From Euonymus europaeus (Eukaryota > Streptophyta > Magnoliopsida > Celastrales > Celastraceae): a DNA stretch of 64,000 bases. A model generated the notes under the pieces. The model saw only the letters and a list, made by a program, of their open reading frames with translations, searched no databases and had not been told where the DNA came from. The stretch spans positions 14,697,001-14,761,000 of the forward strand of contig OY756966.1 in the NCBI GenBank assembly GCA_963580455.1, written 5' to 3'. Shown here one piece after another: positions 40,460-54,482 of the stretch (positions are counted from its first letter, which is position 1; every line of letters begins with the position of its first letter). A program made the translations under genes and the position numbers.

Positions 40460-43400
40460 AGAGGGTGTTGAGCAACTTCGGACCATCAAAGTTGTCGGTG
40501 TACAATTTCTATTCTTCTCATATGTCAAATTTTACGAGTATAAGCTTCAGAGATTATTTAAATGCCAAAACACCAACTTTCTTTGACAAATGGACAAACC
40601 CGTTAAAAGCTCCTCCATAGAGAGAGTTGAGCAACTTCAGACTGTGAAAGTTGCTCGGGATAGACTTTTTATTGTTCTTCTATGTAAAATTTTACGAGTA
40701 TAAGCTTCCTACATTATTTCGATGCCAAAACACCAACTTTCTATGACAAATATACAAAACCGTTTAAAGCTCCTCCATAGAGAGAGTTGGGCAACTTCGG
40801 ACTATCAAAATTTCTCGGGATAGACTTTTTATTGTTCTTCTATGTCAAATTTTACGAGTATAAGCTTCCCAGATTATTTCGATGCCAAAACTCCAACTTT
40901 CTATGACAAATAGACAAAACCGTTAAAAGCTCCTCCATACAGAGAGTTGCGCAACTTTGGACTATCAAAATTGCTCGGGATAGACTTTTTATTATTCTTC
41001 TTTGTTAAATTTTACGAGTATAAGCTTCCTACATTATTTCGATGCCAAAACACCAACTTTCTATGACAAATGGACAGAACCGTTAAAAGCTCCTCCATAG
41101 AGAGAGTTGAGCATCTTCGGACCATCAAAGTTGCTCGGTATACAATTTCTATTGTTCTCATATGTCAAATTTTTCGAGTATAAGCTTCCTACATTATTCC
41201 GATGCCAAAACAACAACTTTCTATGACAAATGTACAAAACCGTTAAAAGCTCCTCCATAGAGAGAGTTGAGCAACTTTGGAATATCAAAGTTGCTCGGGA
41301 TAGACTTTTCATTGTTCTTCTATGTCAAATTTTACGAGTATAAGCTTCCTACATTATTTCGATGCCAAAACAACAACTTTCTATGACAAATGCACAAAAC
41401 CGTTAAAAGCTCCTCCATAGAGAGAGTTGAGCAACTTTGGACTATCAAAGTTGCTCGGGATAGACTTTTTATTGTTGTTCTATGTCAAATTTTAGGAGTA
41501 CTTCCTACATTATTTCGATGCCAAAACAACAACTTTCTATGACAAATGGACAGAACCGTTAAAAGCTCCTCCATAGAGAGAGTTGAGCAACTTCGGACTA
41601 TCAAAGTTGCTCGGGATAGACTTTTATTGTTCTTCTATGTTAAATTTTATGAGTATAAGCTTCCTAGATTATTTCGATGCCAAAACACCAACTTTCTATG
41701 ACAAATGGACAAAACCATTAAAAGCTCCTCAATAGAGAGAGTTGAGCAACTTCGGACCATCAAAGTTGCTCGGTATACAATTTCTATTGTTCTCATATGT
41801 CAAATTTTTCGAGTATAAGCTTCCTACATTATTTCGATGCCAAAACAACAACTTTCTATGACAAATGGACAAAACCGTTAAAAGCTCCTCCATAGAGAGA
41901 GTTGAGCAACTTCGGACTATCAAAGTTGCTCGGGATAGACTTTTAATTGTTCTTCTATGTCAAATTTTATGAGTATAAGCCACCTAGATTATTTCGATGC
42001 CAAAACACCAACTTTCTATGACAAATGGACAAAACCGTTAAAAGCTCCTCCATAGAGGGTGTTGAGCAACTTCGGACCATCAAAGTTGTCGGTGTACAAT
42101 TTCTATTCTTCTCATATGTCAAATTTTACGAGTATAAGCTTCAGAGATTATTTAAATGCCAAAACACCAACTTTCTTTGACAAATAGACAAACCCGTTAA
42201 AAGCTCCTCCATAGAGAGAGTTGAGCAACTTCAGACTGTGAAAGTTGCTCGGGATAGACTTTTTATTGTTCTTCTATGTAAAATTTTACGAGTATAAGCT
42301 TCCTACATTATTTCGATGCCAAAACACCAACTTTCTATGACAAATATACAAAACCGTTTAAAGCTCCTCCATAGAGAGAGTTGGGCAACTTCGGACTATC
42401 AAAATTTCTCGGGATAGACTTTTTATTGTTCTTCTATGTCAAATTTTACGAGTATAAGCTTCCCAGATTATTTCGATGCCAAAACTCCAACTTTCTATGA
42501 CAAATAGACAAAACCGTTAAAAGCTCCTCCATACAGAGAGTTGCGCAACTTTGGACTATCAAAATTGCTCGGGATAGACTTTTTATTATTCTTCTTTGTT
42601 AAATTTTACGAGTATAAGCTTCCTACATTATTTCGATGCCAAAACACCAACTTTCTATGACAAATGGACAGAACCGTTAAAAGCTCCTCCATAGAGAGAG
42701 TTGAGCAACTTCGGACCATCAAAGTTGCTCGGTATACAATTTCTATTGTTCTCATATGTCAAATTTTTCGAGTATAAGCTTCCTACATTATTCCGATGCC
42801 AAAACAACAACTTTCTATGACAAATGTACAAAACCGTTAAAAGCTCCTCCATAGAGAGAGTTGAGCAACTTTGGAATATCAAAGTTGCTCGGGATAGACT
42901 TTTCATTGTTCTTCTATGTCAAATTTTACGAGTATAAGCTTCCTACATTATTTCGATGCCAAAACAACAACTTTCTATGACAAATGCACAAAACCGTTAA
43001 AAGCTCCTCCATAGAGAGAGTTGAGCAACTTTGGACTATCAAAGTTGCTCGGGATAGACTTTTTATTGTTGTTCTATGTCAAATTTTAGGAGTACTTCCT
43101 ACATTATTTCGATGCCAAAACAACAACTTTCTATGACAAATGGACAGAACCGTTAAAAGCTCCTCCATAGAGAGAGTTGAGCAACTTCGGACTATCAAAG
43201 TTGCTCGGGATAGACTTTTATTGTTCTTCTATGTTAAATTTTATGAGTATAAGCTTCCTAGATTATTTCGATGCCAAAACACCAACTTTCTATGACAAAT
43301 GGACAAAACCATTAAAAGCTCCTCAATAGAGAGAGTTGAGCAACTTCGGACCATCAAAGTTGCTCGGTATACAATTTCTATTGTTCTCATATGTCAAATT

Positions 43401-46400
43401 TTTCGAGTATAAGCTTCCTACATTATTTCGATGCCAAAACAACAACTTTCTATGACAAATGGACAAAACCGTTAAAAGCTCCTCCATAGAGAGAGTTGAG
43501 CAACTTTGGACTATCAAAGTTGCTCGGGATAGAATTTTCATTGTTCTTCTATGTCAAATTTTACGAGTATAAGTTTCCAACATTATTTCGATGCCAAAAC
43601 AACAACTTTCTATGACAAATGGACAAAACTGTTAAAAGCTCCTCCATAGAGAGAGTTGAGCAACTTTGGACTATCAAAGTTACTCGGGATAGACTTTTTA
43701 TTGTTCTTCTATGTCAAATTTTATGAGTATAAGCTTCCTAGATTATTTCGATGCCAAAACACCAACTTTCTATGACAAATAGACAAAACCGTTAAAAGCT
43801 CCTCCATACAGAGAGTTGGGCAACTTCGGACTGTGAAAGTTGCTCGTGATAGACTTTTTATTGTTCTTCTATGCCAAATTTTACGAGTATAAGCTTCCAA
43901 CATTATTTCGATGCCAAAACACCAACTTTCTATGACAAATGGACAGAACCGTTAAAAGCTCCTCCATAGAGAGAGTTGAGCAACTTCGGACTATCAAAGT
44001 TGCTCGGGATAGACTTTTATTGTTCTTCTATGTTAAATTTTATGAGTATAAGCTTCCTAGATTATTTCGATGCCAAAACACCAACTTTCTATGACAAATG
44101 GACAAAACCATTAAAAGCTCCTCAATAGAGAGAGTTGAGCAACTTCGGACCATCAAAGTTGCTCGGTATACAATTTCTATTGTTCTCATATGTCAAATTT
44201 TTCGAGTATAAGCTTCCTACATTATTTCGATGCCAAAACAACAACTTTCTATGACAAATGGACAAAACCGTTAAAAGCTCCTCCATAGAGAGAGTTGAGC
44301 AACTTCGGACTATCAAAGTTGCTCGGGATAGACTTTTAATTGTTCTTCTATGTCAAATTTTATGAGTATAAGCCACCTAGATTATTTCGATGCCAAAACA
44401 CCAACTTTCTATGACAAATGGACAAAACCGTTAAAAGCTCCTCCATAGAGGGTGTTGAGCAAATTCGGACCATCAAAGTTGTCGGTGTACAATTTCTATT
44501 CTTCTCATATGTCAAATTTTACGAGTATAAGCTTCAGAGATTATTTAAATGCCAAAACACCAACTTTCTTTGACAAATGGACAAACCCGTTAAAAGCTCC
44601 TCCATAGAGAGAGTTGAGCAACTTCAGACTGTGAAAGTTGCTCGGGATAGACTTTTTATTGTTCTTCTATGTAAAATTTTACGAGTATAAGCTTCCTACA
44701 TTATTTCGATGCCAAAACACCAACTTTCTATGACAAATATACAAAACCGTTTAAAGCTCCTCCATAGAGAGAGTTGGGCAACTTCGGACTATCAAAATTT
44801 CTCGGGATAGACTTTTTATTGTTCTTCTATGTCAAATTTTACGAGTATAAGCTTCCCAGATTATTTCGATGCCAAAACTCCAACTTTCTATGACAAATAG
44901 ACAAAACCGTTAAAAGCTCCTCCATACAGAGAGTTGCGCAACTTTGGACTATCAAAATTGCTCGGGATAGACTTTTTATTATTCTTCTTTGTTAAATTTT
45001 ACGAGTATAAGCTTCCTACATTATTTCGATGCCAAAACACCAACTTTCTATGACAAATGGACAGAACCGTTAAAAGCTCCTCCATAGAGAGAGTTGAGCA
45101 ACTTCGGACCATCAAAGTTGCTCGGTATACAATTTCTATTGTTCTCATATGTCAAATTTTTCGAGTATAAGCTTCCTACATTATTCCGATGCCAAAACAA
45201 CAACTTTCTATGACAAATGTACAAAACCGTTAAAAGCTCCTCCATAGAGAGAGTTGAGCAACTTTGGAATATCAAAGTTGCTCGGGATAGACTTTTCATT
45301 GTTCTTCTATGTCAAATTTTACGAGTATAAGCTTCCTACATTATTTCGATGCCAAAACAACAACTTTCTATGACAAATGCACAAAACCGTTAAAAGCTCC
45401 TCCATAGAGAGAGTTGAGCAACTTTGGACTATCAAAGTTGCTCGGGATAGACTTTTTATTGTTGTTCTATGTCAAATTTTAGGAGTACTTCCTACATTAT
45501 TTCGATGCCAAAACAACAACTTTCTATGACAAATGGACAGAACCGTTAAAAGCTCCTCCATAGAGAGAGTTGAGCAACTTCGGACTATCAAAGTTGCTCG
45601 GGATAGACTTTTATTGTTCTTCTATGTTAAATTTTATGAGTATAAGCTTCCTAGATTATTTCGATGCCAAAACACCAACTTTCTATGACAAATGGACAAA
45701 ACCATTAAAAGCTCCTCAATAGAGAGAGTTGAGCAACTTCGGACCATCAAAGTTGCTCGGTATACAATTTCTATTGTTCTCATATGTCAAATTTTTCGAG
45801 TATAAGCTTCCTACATTATTTCGATGCCAAAACAACAACTTTCTATGACAAATGGACAAAACCGTTAAAAGCTCCTCCATAGAGAGAGTTGAGCAACTTT
45901 GGACTATCAAAGTTGCTCGGGATAGAATTTTCATTGTTCTTCTATGTCAAATTTTACGAGTATAAGTTTCCAACATTATTTCGATGCCAAAACAACAACT
46001 TTCTATGACAAATGGACAAAACTGTTAAAAGCTCCTCCATAGAGAGAGTTGAGCAACTTTGGACTATCAAAGTTACTCGGGATAGACTTTTTATTGTTCT
46101 TCTATGTCAAATTTTATGAGTATAAGCTTCCTAGATTATTTCGATGCCAAAACACCAACTTTCTATGACAAATAGACAAAACCGTTAAAAGCTCCTCCAT
46201 ACAGAGAGTTGGGCAACTTCGGACTGTGAAAGTTGCTCGTGATAGACTTTTTATTGTTCTTCTATGCCAAATTTTACGAGTATAAGCTTCCAACATTATT
46301 TCGATGCCAAAACACCAACTTTCTATGACAAATGGACAGAACCGTTAAAAGCTCCTCCATAGAGAGAGTTGAGCAACTTCGGACTATCAAAGTTGCTCGG

Positions 46401-49400
46401 GATAGACTTTTATTGTTCTTCTATGTTAAATTTTATGAGTATAAGCTTCCTAGATTATTTCGATGCCAAAACACCAACTTTCTATGACAAATGGACAAAA
46501 CCATTAAAAGCTCCTCAATAGAGAGAGTTGAGCAACTTCGGACCATCAAAGTTGCTCGGTATACAATTTCTATTGTTCTCATATGTCAAATTTTTCGAGT
46601 ATAAGCTTCCTACATTATTTCGATGCCAAAACAACAACTTTCTATGACAAATGGACAAAACCGTTAAAAGCTCCTCCATAGAGAGAGTTGAGCAACTTCG
46701 GACTATCAAAGTTGCTCGGGATAGACTTTTAATTGTTCTTCTATGTCAAATTTTATGAGTATAAGCCACCTAGATTATTTCGATGCCAAAACACCAACTT
46801 TCTATGACAAATGGACAAAACCGTTAAAAGCTCCTCCATAGAGGGTGTTGAGCAAATTCGGACCATCAAAGTTGTCGGTGTACAATTTCTATTCTTCTCA
46901 TATGTCAAATTTTACGAGTATAAGCTTCAGAGATTATTTAAATGCCAAAACACCAACTTTCTTTGACAAATGGACAAACCCGTTAAAAGCTCCTCCATAG
47001 AGAGAGTTGAGCAACTTCAGACTGTGAAAGTTGCTCGGGATAGACTTTTTATTGTTCTTCTATGTAAAATTTTACGAGTATAAGCTTCCTACATTATTTC
47101 GATGCCAAAACACCAACTTTCTATGACAAATATACAAAACCGTTTAAAGCTCCTCCATAGAGAGAGTTGGGCAACTTCGGACTATCAAAATTTCTCGGGA
47201 TAGACTTTTTATTGTTCTTCTATGTCAAATTTTACGAGTATAAGCTTCCCAGATTATTTCGATGCCAAAACTCCAACTTTCTATGACAAATAGACAAAAC
47301 CGTTAAAAGCTCCTCCATACAGAGAGTTGCGCAACTTTGGACTATCAAAATTGCTCGGGATAGACTTTTTATTATTCTTCTTTGTTAAATTTTACGAGTA
47401 TAAGCTTCCTACATTATTTCGATGCCAAAACACCAACTTTCTATGACAAATGGACAGAACCGTTAAAAGCTCCTCCATAGAGAGAGTTGAGCAACTTCGG
47501 ACCATCAAAGTTGCTCGGTATACAATTTCTATTGTTCTCATATGTCAAATTTTTCGAGTATAAGCTTCCTACATTATTCCGATGCCAAAACAACAACTTT
47601 CTATGACAAATGTACAAAACCGTTAAAAGCTCCTCCATAGAGAGAGTTGAGCAACTTTGGAATATCAAAGTTGCTCGGGATAGACTTTTCATTGTTCTTC
47701 TATGTCAAATTTTACGAGTATAAGCTTCCTACATTATTTCGATGCCAAAACAACAACTTTCTATGACAAATGCACAAAACCGTTAAAAGCTCCTCCATAG
47801 AGAGAGTTGAGCAACTTTGGACTATCAAAGTTGCTCGGGATAGACTTTTTATTGTTGTTCTATGTCAAATTTTAGGAGTACTTCCTACATTATTTCGATG
47901 CCAAAACAACAACTTTCTATGACAAATGGACAGAACCGTTAAAAGCTCCTCCATAGAGAGAGTTGAGCAACTTCGGACTATCAAAGTTGCTCGGGATAGA
48001 CTTTTATTGTTCTTCTATGTTAAATTTTATGAGTATAAGCTTCCTAGATTATTTCGATGCCAAAACACCAACTTTCTATGACAAATGGACAAAACCATTA
48101 AAAGCTCCTCAATAGAGAGAGTTGAGCAACTTCGGACCATCAAAGTTGCTCGGTATACAATTTCTATTGTTCTCATATGTCAAATTTTTCGAGTATAAGC
48201 TTCCTACATTATTTCGATGCCAAAACAACAACTTTCTATGACAAATGGACAAAACCGTTAAAAGCTCCTCCATAGAGAGAGTTGAGCAACTTTGGACTAT
48301 CAAAGTTGCTCGGGATAGAATTTTCATTGTTCTTCTATGTCAAATTTTACGAGTATAAGTTTCCAACATTATTTCGATGCCAAAACAACAACTTTCTATG
48401 ACAAATGGACAAAACTGTTAAAAGCTCCTCCATAGAGAGAGTTGAGCAACTTTGGACTATCAAAGTTACTCGGGATAGACTTTTTATTGTTCTTCTATGT
48501 CAAATTTTATGAGTATAAGCTTCCTAGATTATTTCGATGCCAAAACACCAACTTTCTATGACAAATAGACAAAACCGTTAAAAGCTCCTCCATACAGAGA
48601 GTTGGGCAACTTCGGACTGTGAAAGTTGCTCGTGATAGACTTTTTATTGTTCTTCTATGCCAAATTTTACGAGTATAAGCTTCCAACATTATTTCGATGC
48701 CAAAACACCAACTTTCTATGACAAATGGACAGAACCGTTAAAAGCTCCTCCATAGAGAGAGTTGAGCAACTTCGGACTATCAAAGTTGCTCGGGATAGAC
48801 TTTTATTGTTCTTCTATGTTAAATTTTATGAGTATAAGCTTCCTAGATTATTTCGATGCCAAAACACCAACTTTCTATGACAAATGGACAAAACCATTAA
48901 AAGCTCCTCAATAGAGAGAGTTGAGCAACTTCGGACCATCAAAGTTGCTCGGTATACAATTTCTATTGTTCTCATATGTCAAATTTTTCGAGTATAAGCT
49001 TCCTACATTATTTCGATGCCAAAACAACAACTTTCTATGACAAATGGACAAAACCGTTAAAAGCTCCTCCATAGAGAGAGTTGAGCAACTTCGGACTATC
49101 AAAGTTGCTCGGGATAGACTTTTAATTGTTCTTCTATGTCAAATTTTATGAGTATAAGCCACCTAGATTATTTCGATGCCAAAACACCAACTTTCTATGA
49201 CAAATGGACAAAACCGTTAAAAGCTCCTCCATAGAGGGTGTTGAGCAAATTCGGACCATCAAAGTTGTCGGTGTACAATTTCTATTCTTCTCATATGTCA
49301 AATTTTACGAGTATAAGCTTCAGAGATTATTTAAATGCCAAAACACCAACTTTCTTTGACAAATGGACAAACCCGTTAAAAGCTCCTCCATAGAGAGAGT

Positions 49401-50054
49401 TGAGCAACTTCAGACTGTGAAAGTTGCTCGGGATAGACTTTTTATTGTTCTTCTATGTAAAATTTTACGAGTATAAGCTTCCTACATTATTTCGATGCCA
49501 AAACACCAACTTTCTATGACAAATATACAAAACCGTTTAAAGCTCCTCCATAGAGAGAGTTGGGCAACTTCGGACTATCAAAATTTCTCGGGATAGACTT
49601 TTTATTGTTCTTCTATGTCAAATTTTACGAGTATAAGCTTCCCAGATTATTTCGATGCCAAAACTCCAACTTTCTATGACAAATAGACAAAACCGTTAAA
49701 AGCTCCTCCATACAGAGAGTTGCGCAACTTTGGACTATCAAAATTGCTCGGGATAGACTTTTTATTATTCTTCTTTGTTAAATTTTACGAGTATAAGCTT
49801 CCTACATTATTTCGATGCCAAAACACCAACTTTCTATGACAAATGGACAGAACCGTTAAAAGCTCCTCCATAGAGAGAGTTGAGCAACTTCGGACCATCA
49901 AAGTTGCTCGGTATACAATTTCTATTGTTCTCATATGTCAAATTTTTCGAGTATAAGCTTCCTACATTATTCCGATGCCAAAACAACAACTTTCTATGAC
50001 AAATGTACAAAACCGTTAAAAGCTCCTCCATAGAGAGAGTTGAGCAACTTTGGA
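40460..50054 (+). repeat. 2393-bp (15-monomer) higher-order repeat array
   Basis: The marker recurs at 40460, 42054, 44447, 46840 and 49233. The first interval is 1594 bp and the next three are exactly 2393 bp. The short first unit lacks 799 bp, five monomers. The fourth 2393-bp copy starts at 49233, is broken at 50054 by the copia element and resumes at 54699, with homology to about 55720. Full copies look virtually identical, with few differences (for example AACTTCGG in the 42054 unit against AAATTCGG in later ones). This is the most homogeneous, so probably the youngest, HOR in the window. Artificial repetition by assembly cannot be excluded from sequence alone. Confidence 0.92.
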
Positions 50055-50270
50055 TAAAACGTAGAGATATTTAAGATGGAAAGCTTTCTTATCTTTCTCA
50101 TTCATCAAAGTGATATATATACACAAGTAGTTAACGATAAGAAGAAGCCTAACTCTAGTCTATCAACATATTGGTTACAACAACTATAATAGATGAGGTA
50201 GCTGTTACAACAAAGTGAATAAACCAATGGATTGTTTGAAGTGGATAATTACGTGGGATTTATATCTCCT
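50055..50270 (-). repeat. 3' LTR of the copia element
   Basis: 216 bp, identical to the LTR at 54483-54698 except at 50269. It adjoins the purine tract at its inner edge. The gag-pol stop codon (50249-50251) lies inside it, so the last seven sense codons are read from LTR sequence. It abuts satellite ending in CAACTTTGGA. Confidence 0.95.
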
Positions 50271-53200
50271 ATATGCCCCCGCAAGATTGGGGTACCATCG
50301 GCAACACCAATCTTGGCTTTTAGTAATTGATGTCTTTGTCTGGATAGAGGCTTGGCTAGTGCATCTGCCAACTGGTCTTTTGTAGAGATATGAGAAACAC
50401 GTAGTAAGCCCGCAGCAACTTTTTGACGGACAAAGTGGAAATCAAGTGCAATATGCTTCATGCGCGAGTGAAACACCGGATTAGCACAAACATAATTTGC
50501 ACCGATATTGTCACAATATAGCACCGGAGAAGATAGTTGAATGCCAAGTTCATGAAGAAGAGATTGAACCCAAGCCAATTCAGCCGCAGTAGTTGCGATA
50601 GCGCGATATTCCGCTTCTGTTGATGATCGAGCAACAGTTCTTTGTTTCCGAGAGCTCCAAGAAATAGGATTGCCACCAAGATAAATAACATAGGCCGAAG
50701 TAGAGGTGCGATCATCAATGTTGCCGGCCCAATCGGCGTCTGAATAAGCATAAAGAGATAGAGGCCGATTGCGTCTTAATAAGAGACCATGAAATAGTGT
50801 ACCTTTAAGGTAACGGAGAAGGCGCTTGACAGCAGCCCATTGCAATTCAGTTGGACGATGCATAAATTGAGAGAGTTTGTTCACGGCAAATGAGATGTCC
50901 GGTCTGGTAAGGTTGAGATATTGCAAGGCTCCCATAACACTTCGGTATTCTTTAGCATCAACAGGAGAAGAGCCATCATTGATTGTTAATGGCCCAGTGG
51001 TGGAGAGAGGAGTACTGACAACCTTGGCACCTTCCATGTGAGTTCGAGCAAGTAGATCCCTAATGTATTTATGTTGAGAAAGGAACAAGCCTTGTGTGGT
51101 AGGGATTACTTCAACTCCAAGAAAGTAATGCAAAGGACCCAAGTCTTTGACAGAGAATCGGTGTGAGAGAGCGGCAATAACGGCATTGACTTGAGTCGGA
51201 TGGTTTCCTGTAACAATGAGATCATCCACATATACCAGAAAATATATCACAGTGCCATGGTCAGTATAAATAAATAAGGATGTGTCAGACTGAGAATTCA
51301 TGAAACCATATTGGAGAAGAAATTGACTCAGTTCCTGGTACCATGCACGGGGGGCCTGCTTAAGTCCATAGAGAGCTCGACGAAGTTTGCACACATAGGA
51401 TTTTTTTGTAGAGTCAATAAACCCTGGAGGTTGGGACATGTAGACTTCCTCAGATAAAGAACCATGCAGGAATGCATTATTCACATCAAGTTGGCGTATT
51501 GACCAATTTTGATGAATTGCAATACTGAGTACCGTGCGAATTGTAACTGGTTTCACAACTGGGCTAAACGTTTCGGCATAGTCAATACCGGGCCGTTGAT
51601 GAAATCCCTTGGCCACTAGACGAGCCTTGTATCGCTCAATAGTACCATCTGATTTTCTCTTAACACGAAACACCCACTTGCAGCCAATAATATTTTGAGA
51701 AGGATTAGAAGGGACTAGGGTCCATGTACCATTGCGCATGAGAGCATCAAACTCAGCAGACATAGCACCACGCCACTTAGAATCTCGGAGTGCCTGAGTT
51801 ACAGATGTTGGTTCAATCGGTTGAGCAAGGTCATGTGTGGTGGCAGTTTGGATGTATTTTGGATTGGGTTTGTGGATGTTGTTTTGGGCTCGAGTGGTCA
51901 TAGGATGGACTCGTGGAGGACTGGACACATGATTGGGTGATAATGGTTGAGGTGGCTGGGTATTGGTGGAGGTAGGTGTTACTGGGTATGAGCTGGAGGT
52001 GACAGAGTCATCAACTGCATGTGAAAGTTGGTGATGAGAAGTACCTGGTTGTTGAAGAGATGAGGAGGATGACTGAGTCAATTGTGAGGAGTTGTCATGC
52101 GAAGGAGGCTGCTCAGTAGGAGTCCCGATGTGCGGATGGCCCAAGTCAGGAGACTGTACCGAGAACTTGTGCAAGACTGGTACAGAGATATGTGACGATG
52201 GGATTGGTGAAGTTGGCTGGTCGGATGATGAGGTAGGGGAACGAGAGTTGTATGGAAAAATATGTTCATCAAACACAACATGACGTGAGAGAAATAACCG
52301 ATTTGTGGCTAGATCAAAGCACTTGTAAGCACTTTGAGTGATGGAGTATCCAAGAAAGAGACAAGGGCGGGAGCGATATTCAAGTTTTGTTTTGTTATAG
52401 GGACGTAACCAGGGGTAGCATAGACAGCCAAAGACACGGAGTTTAAGATAGTTCGGTGAGGTACCAAAGAGAGCTTCAAAGGGAGATTTGTGGTCGAGGA
52501 GTGGAGTAGGAAGACGATTGATCAAGTAGGTGGCTGTGAGCAAAGCATAGGTCCAAAAGGTTTGGGGCAGAGAGGAATGATGTAGGAGAGCTAGGCTGGT
52601 TTCAACAAGGTGTCGATGACGTCGTTCCGCAGTTCCGTTGTGTTGTGGGGTGTGAGGAGGAGTGGTTAGGTGTGAAATACCATGACGAGCAAAATGATGA
52701 CGAAGGGATTGATACTCACCCCCACCATCGGAGTAGACAGTAGTAATTTTGGTTCGAAAGTACTTTTCAACAGTGGCTTGGAATGTTGGAAAAATGAGAG
52801 AGACATCAGATTTTTTCCGTAAAGGATAGAGCCAAATATATTTAGTAAAATGGTCAACAAAAATGACATAATATTGAAAATTATCAATTGATCGAATTGG
52901 AGATGGTCCCCATAAATCCGTATAGATGAGATCAAGTGGACCACGACTCCTGATTGAAGACTCATGAAAGGGTAACTTATGACTCTTAGAACAAGAACAT
53001 GACGGACACAAATTAGAATTATTTGGCTGAAACTTGGATGACAAGGAAAGCTGAGGAACTAGCAGTTGAAGAATCCGAGGAGATGGGTGGCCAAGTCTCT
53101 TGTGCCAGTCTTGCAAAGGAGCTTTGACACTAATCATCGCAGCATTAGCACTTGGCTTGGGCCATTCGTACATATCGTTGTTATTCGGGCCTCTTGCTAG

Positions 53201-54436
53201 AGTCTCCCCCGTACGCAGATCCTTCACATCAAAGAATGAGGGAAAGAATTCAATGGATGTATTGTTTGTCTTACAAAATTGAGAAACGGAAATTAAATTT
53301 TTGTTAATAGATGGAACACAAAGAATATTTGACAAAGTAAAGGATTTGTTAGGAGATGGTAGAATACCACTACCAGAGTGAGTGATATTTAAACCTGATC
53401 CGTCACCAATGATAATATTGTCAGGGCCATCATACGGTGTGGAGAGGGAGAGATTTTGCAAGTCCGAGGTTACATGATTTGTGGCACCGGTATCAACTAT
53501 CCAGGGCTGGGAAGATGAGTTGCCAACAGAAGCAAAATTGACCTGAGGAGCAGTTTGGGCATAGTGACCAATTTGCGAGCAGCGTTTAGCAGAATGTCCT
53601 TGCACTCCACACAACTGACAAAAACCCTTATAACCACGGCCGGAAGCAGTGGTATTACGTCGAGCAGGTTGCTGAGTTGAGGCAGCATTGGATGATGAAC
53701 GATAGCCACGACCATTGCTATTGCCACGAGTGGAATAGGAATGATTGTTGTGTGTCCGAGCGGTGAGGTTAGCTGAGATGACTGAGGATTCAATCTGAGG
53801 TGCAGCCCGACGAAGATAAGCATCAAAATCAACAAGCTTATCATGCAAATCATCAAAGGCAATTGATGTTTCACGGGCACGAATACCAGCGGTTAATTCT
53901 TTGAAGTCATCCCCAACACCATTGAGAACATAGATGACCAGATCATCATCAGATAAGGGCGCATCAATGAGGGCTAATTCATCAGAAATAGCCTTGAGTT
54001 GTTGAAGATAATCAGCAATGGGAAGATCATTGCGGGGCCGTGACAGTCGTTCTTTGAGGCTCATGACACGCGAACGTGATTTGTTGGCATAGAGAGCCTT
54101 GAGCTTATCCCAAGCAGCCTTAGAGGTAGTGGTGGAGGCAATTAACGTGGCTATTGAATCTGATACAGAGATGCGAATAGCATGCAACAAAAGTTGGTCT
54201 TGTCGTCTCCATAGATTGGAGAGCTTGGGATCCTCAGTAGGACAAATGTTGGTGCCATCTACAAAACCAAGGAGATCGTATCCAAGTAGGAGGGAATTGA
54301 ACTGAGCATACCAAGATGGATAATTGGTGGATGTCAGTTTGAGCGGAAGTTGAGTATTTGTAATTGAAATCAAAACTGGTGGTAAAGGAGAGGATGCACC
54401 AGCAACATCAGAGGTGGGAACAACAGAGGAGGCCAT
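50249..54436 (-). CDS. Ty1/copia Gag-Pol polyprotein, RE1-like, intact
   Basis: 1395 aa from the ATG at 54436 (protein starts [10 protein letters not shown]). An upstream in-frame ATG at 54529 would add 31 residues but lies in the LTR before the primer site. The order is: Gag UBN2/gag_pre-type region, about 30-215; zinc knuckle CX2CX4HX4C with C273, C276, H281, C286; aspartic protease with the D-T-G-A motif at 315-318; integrase zinc finger with H445, H450, C477, C480; integrase core with D507, D570 and E604 (33 residues between the last two, a spacing I recall from RE1-type elements); a Ser/Pro/Thr-rich linker, about 730-850; reverse transcriptase, about 918-1160, with D984 and the Y-V-D-D box at 1069-1072; RNase H, about 1225-1365, with D1233, E1276, D1309 and D1332. 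All catalytic residues are present, with no frameshift or stop, so the element may be able to move on its own. It encodes capsid, protease, integrase and reverse transcriptase for replication through cytoplasmic particles and nuclear integration. Finer lineage is not resolved. Confidence 0.96.
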   Translation of the reverse strand: MASSVVPTSDVAGASSPLPPVLISITNTQLPLKLTSTNYPSWYAQFNSLLLGYDLLGFVDGTNICPTEDPKLSNLWRRQDQLLLHAIRISVSDSIATLIASTTTSKAAWDKLKALYANKSRSRVMSLKERLSRPRNDLPIADYLQQLKAISDELALIDAPLSDDDLVIYVLNGVGDDFKELTAGIRARETSIAFDDLHDKLVDFDAYLRRAAPQIESSVISANLTARTHNNHSYSTRGNSNGRGYRSSSNAASTQQPARRNTTASGRGYKGFCQLCGVQGHSAKRCSQIGHYAQTAPQVNFASVGNSSSQPWIVDTGATNHVTSDLQNLSLSTPYDGPDNIIIGDGSGLNITHSGSGILPSPNKSFTLSNILCVPSINKNLISVSQFCKTNNTSIEFFPSFFDVKDLRTGETLARGPNNNDMYEWPKPSANAAMISVKAPLQDWHKRLGHPSPRILQLLVPQLSLSSKFQPNNSNLCPSCSCSKSHKLPFHESSIRSRGPLDLIYTDLWGPSPIRSIDNFQYYVIFVDHFTKYIWLYPLRKKSDVSLIFPTFQATVEKYFRTKITTVYSDGGGEYQSLRHHFARHGISHLTTPPHTPQHNGTAERRHRHLVETSLALLHHSSLPQTFWTYALLTATYLINRLPTPLLDHKSPFEALFGTSPNYLKLRVFGCLCYPWLRPYNKTKLEYRSRPCLFLGYSITQSAYKCFDLATNRLFLSRHVVFDEHIFPYNSRSPTSSSDQPTSPIPSSHISVPVLHKFSVQSPDLGHPHIGTPTEQPPSHDNSSQLTQSSSSSLQQPGTSHHQLSHAVDDSVTSSSYPVTPTSTNTQPPQPLSPNHVSSPPRVHPMTTRAQNNIHKPNPKYIQTATTHDLAQPIEPTSVTQALRDSKWRGAMSAEFDALMRNGTWTLVPSNPSQNIIGCKWVFRVKRKSDGTIERYKARLVAKGFHQRPGIDYAETFSPVVKPVTIRTVLSIAIHQNWSIRQLDVNNAFLHGSLSEEVYMSQPPGFIDSTKKSYVCKLRRALYGLKQAPRAWYQELSQFLLQYGFMNSQSDTSLFIYTDHGTVIYFLVYVDDLIVTGNHPTQVNAVIAALSHRFSVKDLGPLHYFLGVEVIPTTQGLFLSQHKYIRDLLARTHMEGAKVVSTPLSTTGPLTINDGSSPVDAKEYRSVMGALQYLNLTRPDISFAVNKLSQFMHRPTELQWAAVKRLLRYLKGTLFHGLLLRRNRPLSLYAYSDADWAGNIDDRTSTSAYVIYLGGNPISWSSRKQRTVARSSTEAEYRAIATTAAELAWVQSLLHELGIQLSSPVLYCDNIGANYVCANPVFHSRMKHIALDFHFVRQKVAAGLLRVSHISTKDQLADALAKPLSRQRHQLLKAKIGVADGTPILRGHIGDINPT
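50271..50285 (-). other. Polypurine tract
   Basis: The minus strand reads CTTGCGGGGGCATAT just before the 3' LTR. The run of five G residues is at 50276-50280. This is the expected place for the plus-strand primer. The tract also encodes the R-G-H residues near the end of the polyprotein. Confidence 0.7.
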
Positions 54437-54470
54437 ATGATAGAGATGGATCGACTCGTAAGAGTTGGAG

Positions 54471-54482
54471 GCTTCGATACCA
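54471..54482 (-). other. Primer binding site (initiator Met-tRNA type)
   Basis: Directly inside the 5' LTR the minus strand reads TGGTATCGAAGC. The usual plant copia site is TGGTATCAGAGC, complementary to the 3' end of initiator Met-tRNA. Ten of twelve bases agree, including the first seven. There is no spacer between LTR and site. Confidence 0.8.

Larger units (their letters stand above)
28270..50054 (+). repeat. Satellite array block 2, ~160-bp monomer
   Basis: About 136 further monomers of the same satellite in the same orientation as block 1. The start matches block 1 around 13879 (offset 14391 bp). From about 30099 it matches the very start of the window (offset 30098 bp). It contains a 3037-bp tandem duplication and the 2393-bp HOR array, and ends inside a monomer split by the copia element. 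No gene is seen in it; the recurring short open frames follow the repeat. Confidence 0.97.

Noticed and set aside
42054..49232. Reading the identical 2393-bp units as an assembly error
   Set aside because: Possible but not supported: units carry a few private differences, and the same kind of HOR structure with different lengths occurs elsewhere in the window. It is left as a caveat.
52666..52965. Other open frames overlapping the copia polyprotein (for example 50458-50751, 52092-52283, 53497-53880)
   Set aside because: They are alternative frames of the intact gag-pol gene with no domains of their own.
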